Source: Lactobacillus sp. ESL0679
Lineage (GTDB): Bacteria > Bacillota > Bacilli > Lactobacillales > Lactobacillaceae
Length of the DNA: 64,000 bases
Assembly: GCF_029433515.1 (NCBI RefSeq)
Contig: NZ_JAQTIG010000002.1
Span: 124,001-188,000, forward strand
Reading direction: 5' to 3'
The position numbers and the translations under genes were made by a program. Under the pieces are notes generated by a model, which worked only from the letters and a program-made list of their open reading frames with translations, was not told where the DNA came from and ran no database searches. This document shows positions 48,812-56,297 of this stretch, one piece after another (within the stretch, counting starts at the first letter, position 1; every line of letters begins with the position of its first letter).

Positions 48812-51265
48812 ATGGCGATAAAAGAACGAATTCGTGAAATGCCGCTTGAGCAGGTCATGGGTGAACGATTTGGACGATATTCCAAATACATCATTCAGGA
48901 ACGGGCTCTGCCGGATATTCGTGATGGCTTAAAACCGGTACAAAGAAGAATCCTTTACGCAATGTATCAGGATAACAATACGTACGATAAGCCGTTTAAA
49001 AAGGCAGCCAAAGCTGTCGGAAATATCATGGGTAATTTTCACCCCCACGGCGACAGTTCCATTTATGGTGCACTTGTTCACTTATCACAAGACTGGAAAA
49101 TGCGTGAGCCGTTAGTTGAAATGCATGGTAACAATGGTTCAATGGACGGTGATGGCCCAGCTGCCATGCGTTACACAGAATCGCGGCTGAACAAGATTTC
49201 TAACATGCTCTTGCAGGACATTGATAAAGAGACCGTCAACATGGTGCTTAATTTTGATGATACGGAATATGAGCCGACGGTTTTGCCGGCAAGATTTCCT
49301 AACCTGCTAGTGAACGGCTCAACGGGGATTTCATCGGGATATGCCACAGATATTCCGCCGCACAACCTGTCAGAAGTGATTGATGCCACGATATATTTGT
49401 TAAAGCATCCAGATGCTACTCTAGATGACTTAATGAAGTATGTTCAGGGGCCTGATTTTCCTACTGGTGCAATTGTCATGGGCCAAAAGGGATTACGTGA
49501 AGCTTATGAGACTGGACGCGGCCGTATTCAGGTACGAGCTAAGACCTCAATTCAAGAAATCCGTGGTCACCGGCAAGAAATTGTAATTACCGAAATTCCA
49601 TTTGCCGTCAATAAGGCTTTGATGGTTAAGAAGATGGATGAAATTCGTCTTAACAAGGAAATTGACGGGATTGCGGAAGTTCGTGATGAGACAGACCGTC
49701 ATGGTTTATCAATTGTTGTTGAGCTTAAAAAGGACGCTGACGCACAAAATATTTTGAACTATCTGTTCAAGAACACTGAGCTACAGGTTTCTTATAACTT
49801 TAACATGGTTGCAATTGATAATATGACGCCCGTTCAAGTTGGCTTAAAGCACATTTTGGCTTCTTACCTTGACCATGAAAAGGACGTTGTTGTCAAACGA
49901 ACCAAGTTTGATTTAAATAAGGCACAAAACCGTTTAGAAATCATTCAAGGCTTAATTCATGCAATGGACATCCTGGATCAAGTGATTAAGGTTATTCGGG
50001 CATCCAAGAATAAGGCTGATGCTAAGAAAAATCTGACTGCTGAATTTGACTTTACGCCAAGACAGGCAGAAGCTATTGTATCCTTGCAGCTGTATCGTTT
50101 AACCAATACCGATGTTGATGCTTTAATTGCGGAACAAACTGACTTAAACAAAAAAGTTGAGCAGTATCAGCAATTGTTATCTGACAAGAAAGTTTTAGAA
50201 AAAGAAATTATTCGTGAATTATCAGCTGTTAAACGGGAATTTGGTAATCCGCGGCGAACAGAAATTTCTACTGCTACTGCCAAAATTCAAATTGATGAAA
50301 AAGCATTAGTTGCTGATGAACAAGTTCGGGTTTTAATTAGTCATGATGGCTATTTAAAGCGCTCGTCCTTACGTTCATGGCAATCAAGTGATGATGCGGA
50401 AAACGGTTTACCTGATGGTGATGACGTTGTCTTTGAGAAGACAATTTCAACCTTAGCTAACATGTATCTGTTTACTAATCGTGGGAATGTCATTTATCGG
50501 CCGGTTCACGAGCTAGTTGAAACAAAATGGAAAGAAACTGGGCAGCATCTGTCGCAAGAAATTGGCTTACCAAGTGAAGAACAGATAATTCGCGTCTTTG
50601 CGTTTGACAAATTGGACAAGAATGTTAACTTCCTGCTAGCTACCAATGATGGCTATATCAAGCAACTGGAATTGGCTAATTTACAACCGACTAGAACATA
50701 TCGTTCAAGAGCAATGGCTGCTATGAAGATGAAGTCACAGGAAAGTCAAGTGGTCCGCGTTGATGTTGTTCAACCTGATACAAAGGCAGAAATCGTCTTA
50801 TTCACGCATGATGCTTATGCTGTTCGCTATGACGTAAGTGAAATACCGACGTCTGGAGCTAAAGCTGTCGGGGTTAAATCAGTTAATTTGAAGGATGATG
50901 ATTTTATCGTGTCTTACATCTTAGTTGATCCTGAATATCTTGACTTAATTAAAGTTGGTTTGATTACACAGCGAGGTGCCTTTAAGCAATTTAAAGCTAA
51001 ACTGATTAACAAGGTTTCGCGTGCTAAACGAGGCGTGCTTGTTTTACGTGAGTTAAAGACAAAGCCACATCGAATTTCAGCATTAGTATCTTACGGTCAA
51101 AATCATACTTTAATAATTGTTTCTAGCAGTAAAAGAAAAGTAACGTTGCAAACTAATGATTATCCATTGGGAGATCGTTACTCAAACGGATCGTTTGTAA
51201 TTGATACAGTAAGCGATGGTCAGCCTGTTGACCTAATTTTGGGACAACCATTAAGCTATAAATAG
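48812..51265 (+). CDS. parC: DNA topoisomerase IV subunit A
   Basis: Breakage-reunion subunit, 817 residues. The catalytic tyrosine lies in AAMRYTESR, and the quinolone region reads HPHGDSSIYGALV (77-89). Ser82/83 are kept, but the acidic residue usual after Tyr (Asp83 in Streptococcus pneumoniae, Glu84 in Escherichia coli) is Gly86. The C-terminal part is the beta-propeller. It is near the presumed replication terminus, where its decatenation activity is required. Confidence 0.97.
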   Translation: MAIKERIREMPLEQVMGERFGRYSKYIIQERALPDIRDGLKPVQRRILYAMYQDNNTYDKPFKKAAKAVGNIMGNFHPHGDSSIYGALVHLSQDWKMREPLVEMHGNNGSMDGDGPAAMRYTESRLNKISNMLLQDIDKETVNMVLNFDDTEYEPTVLPARFPNLLVNGSTGISSGYATDIPPHNLSEVIDATIYLLKHPDATLDDLMKYVQGPDFPTGAIVMGQKGLREAYETGRGRIQVRAKTSIQEIRGHRQEIVITEIPFAVNKALMVKKMDEIRLNKEIDGIAEVRDETDRHGLSIVVELKKDADAQNILNYLFKNTELQVSYNFNMVAIDNMTPVQVGLKHILASYLDHEKDVVVKRTKFDLNKAQNRLEIIQGLIHAMDILDQVIKVIRASKNKADAKKNLTAEFDFTPRQAEAIVSLQLYRLTNTDVDALIAEQTDLNKKVEQYQQLLSDKKVLEKEIIRELSAVKREFGNPRRTEISTATAKIQIDEKALVADEQVRVLISHDGYLKRSSLRSWQSSDDAENGLPDGDDVVFEKTISTLANMYLFTNRGNVIYRPVHELVETKWKETGQHLSQEIGLPSEEQIIRVFAFDKLDKNVNFLLATNDGYIKQLELANLQPTRTYRSRAMAAMKMKSQESQVVRVDVVQPDTKAEIVLFTHDAYAVRYDVSEIPTSGAKAVGVKSVNLKDDDFIVSYILVDPEYLDLIKVGLITQRGAFKQFKAKLINKVSRAKRGVLVLRELKTKPHRISALVSYGQNHTLIIVSSSKRKVTLQTNDYPLGDRYSNGSFVIDTVSDGQPVDLILGQPLSYK

Positions 51266-51339
51266 TTGAAAGACTTACAATTTATAAATAAAAATTGTAA
51301 AAATCGTTTATAAATTTGTAAAATATTTTGAATTTTACT

Positions 51340-51368
51340 TTGACATGAGCGTGATTTTATTTGATAAT
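51340..51368 (+). promoter_or_regulatory. Promoter of the LysR gene
   Basis: Consensus TTGACA (51340-51345), 17-base spacer, GATAAT (51363-51368), 42 bases before the start codon. A 9-bp inverted repeat TTACAATTT / AAATTGTAA lies upstream at 51275-51300. Confidence 0.75.
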
Positions 51369-51410
51369 ACATGTAAATATATTCTTACTAAGATAGAGGA
51401 AGTTTTTTAC

Positions 51411-52346
51411 ATGCCTAAAACAGATACAATACTTTCAACAAAGTCATTACATTATTTTTTACAACTAATTGATACGATGAATTATACACAGGCTGCCCAA
51501 ATTTTGGGAATTACACAGCCAGCGCTGACGCAGCAAATTAAAAAGATTGAGCATGCGATTGGAACACCGCTGTTTGGTCAAATGGGGAAGAAGCTCTATT
51601 TAACTGAAGCTGGTAAAGAACTCCAGACAGGTGCCATTAAGCTATTAAATACAATTAATTCGGTTGTAAGCGGCATTCAAGAGTTTACTCAAGCTGATAA
51701 AGGTCAAATTTCAATTGGTATTTTGGATAGCATTAATTCAGAAGTATTGCGGAAATTCTTGGTTGGCTTCAACCAAAAGAATCCTGATATTGTTCTTAAT
51801 GTGACTTACTATGATCGCAAAAATTTGTGGTACAACTTAGACAATAACTTAATTGATATGGCGGTTATGTTCTGGCCTGATAGTACTAAGAAGAGTCAAG
51901 CTGAATTGCAGAATCAGTATGAGCATACAACGGTTTATGAAGATCAATTAACGGTCTTAACGCATAAGGATACAGTTGACGCAGGAAAGTCATATCCAAT
52001 TTCTCGCTTTGCCCATCGTGAATGGGTTGCTTATCCAGATGGTTTTTACTTAACGCAATTAATGAAGAAAAAGCTGAGTAACAAGACTAATATCAAGGAT
52101 TGTTTAACTGTTCCAATCAGCTTGTCATCAACAGAGCAATTAATTAAGACTGCTCAAGAAACTGATTACGACACATTTATCAGTGAGGCATATTACCAAG
52201 CTCACAAAGATGAGATTAAGTTGACACCAATTCATTTAAAAGAAGTTGAATCATTTACTGTTTCGCTAGTTTATCGTAAAGGTAAAAAGGCTGTTCCTCG
52301 GATCAATAATATTTTGACTGAATTCAAAAATTTCTTGGATAAATAG
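51411..52346 (+). CDS. LysR family transcriptional regulator
   Basis: 311 residues: N-terminal winged helix (LHYFLQLIDTMNYTQAAQIL, then ITQPALTQQIKKIEHAIGTPLF) and a C-terminal effector domain of periplasmic-binding type (GQISIGILDSINSEV). The ligand and regulon are unknown; no divergent target gene is adjacent, so it may act elsewhere or on itself. ATG 51411 follows AGAGGAAG; an earlier in-frame ATG at 51345 overlaps the promoter and is rejected. Confidence 0.9.
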   Translation: MPKTDTILSTKSLHYFLQLIDTMNYTQAAQILGITQPALTQQIKKIEHAIGTPLFGQMGKKLYLTEAGKELQTGAIKLLNTINSVVSGIQEFTQADKGQISIGILDSINSEVLRKFLVGFNQKNPDIVLNVTYYDRKNLWYNLDNNLIDMAVMFWPDSTKKSQAELQNQYEHTTVYEDQLTVLTHKDTVDAGKSYPISRFAHREWVAYPDGFYLTQLMKKKLSNKTNIKDCLTVPISLSSTEQLIKTAQETDYDTFISEAYYQAHKDEIKLTPIHLKEVESFTVSLVYRKGKKAVPRINNILTEFKNFLDK

Positions 52347-52407
52347 CGTCTATTAGCTAAAATAGAATAGAACGATAAATTTTATAAAAGAAGAAAGAGG
52401 AAGATTA

Positions 52408-53337
52408 ATGGAAAAAGAGTTAGTTTTTGGTCACCAAAATCCTGATACTGATGCAATTGGGACTGCGATAGCTTACTCATACTTGCAAAACAAGTTGGGG
52501 TTTAACACTGAAGCTGTAGCGCTTGGTGAACCTAATGATGAAACTGCCTATGCTTTAAAGAAGTTTGGCTTTAAAGCACCACGGGTAATTAAAACTGCTG
52601 CTAACGAGGTTGATAAGGTAATGCTGGTTGACCACAATGAGCCGCAACAGAGTGTTTCTGACATTGATCAGGTGACAGTAACCCACGTTGTTGACCACCA
52701 CCGGATTATGAATTTTGATACTAGTGCACCGTTGTTTTATTTAGCAGAGCCTGTTGGTTGTACAAGTACAATTATGTGGAAATTGTACAAGCACTTTGGT
52801 GTTGAAATTCCACAAAACATCGCCGGAATTATGTTGTCAGCAATTATTTCCGATACTTTGTTGCTCAAGTCACCAACTACTACTGATGACGACCGCGAAG
52901 CTGTTGAGGCTTTAGCTAAAGTAGCTGATGTTGATTACAAGACTTATGGTCTTGATGAATTAAAGGCTGGTACTAACATTGCTTCTAAGTCAGAAGAAGA
53001 CTTAATTGATTTAGATGCCAAGAGCTTTGCTCTTAACGGCAAGAATGTTCGGGTTGCTCAAATCAACGTTGTTGATTTGTCAGAAGCAATGGAACGCAAA
53101 GATGCTTTCTTAAAGGCGATGCAGGCAGCATCAGATGCTAATAGCTACGACATGTTCATGCTGTTAATTACCAATGTCCTTGATTCTGATTCAACTGCTC
53201 TTGTAATTGGCTCAGATGAAGCTCAAGCAGCTTTTGAAAAGGCTTTTGGTAAGGTTACAGATTCAGAAATCAGCTTACCGGGAGTTGTTTCGCGTAAGAA
53301 ACAAGTTGTTCCACCGTTGACTGAGGCTTTTAACTAA
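52408..53337 (+). CDS. ppaC: Manganese-dependent inorganic pyrophosphatase
   Basis: Family II pyrophosphatase of the DHH superfamily, 309 residues, keeps biosynthesis moving by hydrolysing pyrophosphate. Metal motifs [11 protein letters not shown] at the N-terminus, DHNE, and VVDHHRI; the C-terminal DHHA2 domain ends [17 protein letters not shown] follows AAGAGGAAG. Last plus-strand gene before the terminus region; a bidirectional terminator follows. Confidence 0.97.
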   Translation: MEKELVFGHQNPDTDAIGTAIAYSYLQNKLGFNTEAVALGEPNDETAYALKKFGFKAPRVIKTAANEVDKVMLVDHNEPQQSVSDIDQVTVTHVVDHHRIMNFDTSAPLFYLAEPVGCTSTIMWKLYKHFGVEIPQNIAGIMLSAIISDTLLLKSPTTTDDDREAVEALAKVADVDYKTYGLDELKAGTNIASKSEEDLIDLDAKSFALNGKNVRVAQINVVDLSEAMERKDAFLKAMQAASDANSYDMFMLLITNVLDSDSTALVIGSDEAQAAFEKAFGKVTDSEISLPGVVSRKKQVVPPLTEAFN

Positions 53338-53348
53338 AATTGAATAAC

Positions 53349-53392
53349 AAAAAAGACGAAGTAGGGAATTAATCCTACTTCGTCTTTTTTTG
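53349..53392. terminator. Bidirectional terminator between ppaC and the XRE gene
   Basis: A 17-bp perfect stem from AAAAAAGACGAAGTAGG to its complement, loop of 8, with A and T runs on the two sides. Confidence 0.93.
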
Positions 53393-53403
53393 ATTTTTAA
53401 AAA

Positions 53404-53763
53404 TTAATCTTTATTAATTTCTTTGGCTAAGATAATGAAAGACTTGCATACGCGTTCAGCCTTTTCAGGAGCCATTTTTCTTAATTCGTTAAGAACTTTC
53501 TTAATGAAAACCGGAGTATTATCTTGATGATTTTCAACCTTAACTTCTTTGAAGCGGTAAGCATTCATGATAATATCAGGTGTTGTTGTATTTAAAGCTC
53601 TGGCAATTGAATCAAGCTTTTGAATACTAATGTTTTGGTTCTTAGTACGTTCAAGACGTGAGATAAAGTTAACTGACAAATCGCTTAATTCGGCGAGATC
53701 CTCCTGTGTCAGTTTTTGTTCACGTCGTCGACGACATATTTCTTTTCCTAAATTTATACTCAT
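53404..53763 (-). CDS. XRE family helix-turn-helix regulator
   Basis: 119 residues: N-terminal HTH_3 domain (ICRRRREQKLTQEDLAELSD, then FISRLERTKNQNISIQKLDSIARALN) and a helical tail of about 50 residues (VFIKKVLNELRKMAPEKAER). No effector domain. ATG 53763 is chosen although the AAAGGG site lies 12 bases away; an upstream TTG in frame would start inside that site. The promoter region contains a 10-bp inverted repeat. It is the last gene before the terminus region and its target is unknown. Confidence 0.88.
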   Translation of the reverse strand: MSINLGKEICRRRREQKLTQEDLAELSDLSVNFISRLERTKNQNISIQKLDSIARALNTTTPDIIMNAYRFKEVKVENHQDNTPVFIKKVLNELRKMAPEKAERVCKSFIILAKEINKD

Positions 53764-53795
53764 GGAATAAATCAACCCTTTCAAAAAATAATAAA

Positions 53796-53842
53796 AATAA
53801 TAAGTATAATCTTTAATTTCAGGTAATCAATTTGAAATTAAA
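53796..53842 (-). promoter_or_regulatory. Promoter and inverted repeat of the XRE gene
   Basis: On the minus strand TTGATT, 16 bases, TATACT forms a promoter. Arms TTTAATTTCA (53812-53821) and TGAAATTAAA (53833-53842) form a 10-bp inverted repeat over the spacer and -35, suited to self-repression. Confidence 0.5.
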
Positions 53843-54256
53843 AATTATTTTTAAAAACCCCAGATAGTATTGTAGGACATTTTGCTAAAAATTTAAATAA
53901 AAATGCACCTAGAAAAATTCAACTTAAAATAAAAAAGGGAAAAAGTGGCAAATATTATCTTAAATGGCGTAATTGCCTGTCACATGGGAAAGGTTAGACA
54001 AGAAGATTAAAGTATAGTTAATTATTAAATGCCATGTATTTAATTTTTGTCTAGTAATCGCTTAAATTTTATAATTTTTAAAATATAGAATCCTTAAATG
54101 ACGTTCAAATTAAATAATTACTTGGTTTAAGTAAGCAATTATTAATTTTAAGCTGGTGAATTTAGCGTGTCAGCAACTATTCTTGCCAAATTTATCTAGT
54201 AAAATCAACGATTAGAGGAATATAAAAGAGTAAGTTAAAAAATCATTCTAAATATT

Positions 54257-54284
54257 GCTTCGTATAATATATATTATGTAAAGT
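54257..54284 (+). other. dif site, XerC/XerD type
   Basis: A 28-bp site: left arm GCTTCGTATAA, centre TATATA, right arm TTATGTAAAGT. Compared with the Bacillus subtilis dif as I remember it, 24 of 28 positions agree. The centre is identical and the XerD-side arm differs in one base. It lies in the gene-free terminus region, with xerC and xerD both in this window. Confidence 0.75.
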
Positions 54285-54645
54285 TATTTAAAAATAATTA
54301 TTACTCAGAAGAGCCATCACTGACTAGCTTTAAATTATGATTTATTGTAAATGATTAGATCATGCAACAGTATTTGATAAAAATTCAATTTGAGTTCTTG
54401 CAAAATTTATTTAACTGCTGAGATTGCAATTCTACGGTCAAATAAAATTATTTTGGTTGACGCTTAATTACCTGTTAATTCAGTTAGTTTGAATTTGCTA
54501 GTTATTATTAATAATTAAATTGCGAAGTAGTAATGACTGAATTATTTATACAAGCTTCGAATATAACATAATATAACATATAGAAGAAATTAGTAATTAA
54601 TTTCATTATTGGTTATTGTCAGTAAGTATTTAGTTTTTTAAGCTG

Positions 54646-54675
54646 CTATCATTAAAACTATAATTTTAATGATAG
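54646..54675 (+). other. XerS-type dif candidate (palindrome)
   Basis: Perfect 12-bp arms CTATCATTAAAA and TTTTAATGATAG around a 6-base centre CTATAA. The central part, AAAACTATAATTTT, matches the core of the streptococcal/lactococcal difSL as I recall it. The site is 325 bases upstream of xerS, and difSL in those genera also lies beside xerS. Confidence 0.6.
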
Positions 54676-54999
54676 ATATAAACAGCTGCGTAAAAGTGTT
54701 TTTAGTTAATTGGTTGCACTAACTGAATTTATTTAATTACTTATAGATAATTTTTAAAATTCATAAAAATATCTATAAAGACTGAATTTATTTTTAACAA
54801 AAGCTATTTGCTACAACTTATTTTCATTAGCAAGAATAAGAGTTAGAGCCTTAGGATATTGATTTTTGTAAAACTCCTCAAGCCTCCTAGTCTCCCTCCT
54901 CTACTCGTTTATAGTACTTTTATAATCAAAAATTCGAACATACATTCTACTTTTGCTTTATAATTATTAATGACAGTAACTATCAAGGAGAACATATTT

Positions 55000-56067
55000 G
55001 TGGAAACCAAAAAGTATTTAGACTTAATTGAAACCGAACTAAAAGGTATGCCGGATTTTGTCAAGGAGTACAATTTCGGCACCAACCATTCGTTAACAAC
55101 TACTTACCAATATTTAACAGAAATTCGGCGCTTTTTTGACTGGCTGCGTCAAGAAGGCATTTCTCAAGCAACGGATAACAAGGATATTGACGTTACTACT
55201 CTAGCAAATTTACGACGCAATGATATTATGCTGTACATTAATTATTTAGGCCACGTCAAAAATCAGCAAGGACATTTAAATTCACCGACAACGATTAATC
55301 GATCAATTAATGCCTTGCGTTCCCTATTTAAGTTTTTGACGATCACTGCTGACAATAATGACGGTCAGCCTTATTTTGAGCGTAACGTGATGCTCAAAAT
55401 CGACTCACTTAACAATACAAAGACGTTAAATTACCGTGCACATATCCTAGAGTCACATATGTACATTGGAAAATTAAAATATCAGTTTCTTGATTTTATT
55501 GAAAATGAGTACGAGCAGCACTGCAATAAGCAGGCATTGCCAAGTTTTAAAATAAATAAAGAACGTGATATGGCAATTATTGCCTTGATTTTGGGAACTG
55601 GAATTCGAGTTTCTGAATGTGCCGGTGTTAACTTGGCAGACTTAAATTTAAAAAAGGCTACACTTGATGTAACTCGTAAAGGTGGCCAGCGCGACAGTGT
55701 GCCGATTGCTGAATGGACTTTGGATTATATTATTGAATATCAAAAAGTTAGACGTGAACGTTATTCTGCCACTAAGAAAGAAACGGCGTTTTTCCTAACT
55801 CGGTGGCATCAGCAGACAAAAAGAATGACAACTAATGCGATTGAAAAAATGGTTAACAAATATTCTGCTAGCTTTGGTCATCCACTGACGCCACATAAGT
55901 TGCGCCATACACTTGCTTCTGAGCTCTATGGCGTGACTAAGGACCAAGTGCTTGTAGCACAGCAGCTTGGGCAAAAAGGCACCTCAGCGACTGATTTATA
56001 TACGCATGTCGATCAAAAGAAACAGCGTGACGCATTAAACGAAATTTCTGAAACAGAAAATAAATAA
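55000..56067 (+). CDS. xerS: Tyrosine recombinase XerS
   Basis: 355 residues, the length of the single recombinase that resolves chromosome dimers in streptococci and lactococci (about 356), and longer than XerC/D. Arg203 (GTGIRVSEC), Lys in TRKGGQRD, His299 and Arg302 (PHKLRHT), and Tyr334 (DLYTHV) are present. The usual His of the LGH motif is Gln at about 325 (QLGQKG). GTG 55000 is the start, nine bases after AAGGAG; ATG 54970 lies before that site. It stands alone on the plus strand beside the palindromic dif candidate. Confidence 0.88.
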   Translation: METKKYLDLIETELKGMPDFVKEYNFGTNHSLTTTYQYLTEIRRFFDWLRQEGISQATDNKDIDVTTLANLRRNDIMLYINYLGHVKNQQGHLNSPTTINRSINALRSLFKFLTITADNNDGQPYFERNVMLKIDSLNNTKTLNYRAHILESHMYIGKLKYQFLDFIENEYEQHCNKQALPSFKINKERDMAIIALILGTGIRVSECAGVNLADLNLKKATLDVTRKGGQRDSVPIAEWTLDYIIEYQKVRRERYSATKKETAFFLTRWHQQTKRMTTNAIEKMVNKYSASFGHPLTPHKLRHTLASELYGVTKDQVLVAQQLGQKGTSATDLYTHVDQKKQRDALNEISETENK

Positions 56068-56085
56068 AATAGACAAAAAAGTGTC

Positions 56086-56267
56086 TGGAAAAAACTCTAA
56101 TTTTGAAAAAATTAGGTTATATAAGTAGCCGTTAAAATCGAATGATATTGCTAATATCTTTAAGTTTTTGTAACTTTCAAGAGCATAATATGAACAAAAC
56201 ATTATATAAAAAAGGGAATGTTAGCTTTTTTAATTCTAACATTCCCTTTTGTGCTGAGTTTTTTCCA
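56086..56267. repeat. 12-bp inverted repeat enclosing the xerS/peptidase terminator
   Basis: TGGAAAAAACTC (56086-56097) and GAGTTTTTTCCA (56256-56267) are perfect complements 158 bases apart. No target-site duplication is visible and there is no gene between them. Confidence 0.45.
56210..56250. terminator. Bidirectional terminator of xerS and the S9 peptidase
   Basis: AAAAGGGAATGTTAG pairs perfectly with CTAACATTCCCTTTT (15 bp), loop of 11, A/T runs outside. Confidence 0.9.
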
Positions 56268-56297
56268 AAACTCTTTTGATATAAAACTACGATATTT

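Larger units (their letters stand above)
53843..54999. other. Gene-free AT-rich replication-terminus region
   Basis: About 1.16 kb without a supportable gene on either strand. It holds a XerCD-type dif candidate, an XerS-type palindrome, a tandem AATATAACAT pair (54560-54579), a 13-base direct repeat ACTGAATTTATTT (54722 and 54781) around a 9-bp inverted repeat, and a pyrimidine tract (54874-54907). Gene polarity flips across it, from plus on the left to mostly minus on the right, which is the reason to call it the terminus. Confidence 0.6.

Noticed and set aside
51275-51300. TTACAATTT/AAATTGTAA after parC as a terminator
   Set aside because: The stem is all weak A/T apart from one C-G pair and no T-run follows; it may be a LysR-related site but is not a convincing terminator.
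54930-54950. CGAACATACATTC upstream of xerS as a second LexA box
   Set aside because: Only one half-site is good; the other half has ATTC instead of GTTC and the outer base fails, so it is expected by chance.
53843-54999. Possible structured RNA gene or replication origin in the gap
   Set aside because: No GC-rich stems, no DnaA-box cluster and no recognisable RNase P, tmRNA or 6S motifs; the gene context is that of the terminus.
55000-56067. xerS as a prophage or island integrase
   Set aside because: Length fits XerS, no phage genes or tRNA attachment site lie nearby, and it sits beside a dif-like palindrome in the terminus.
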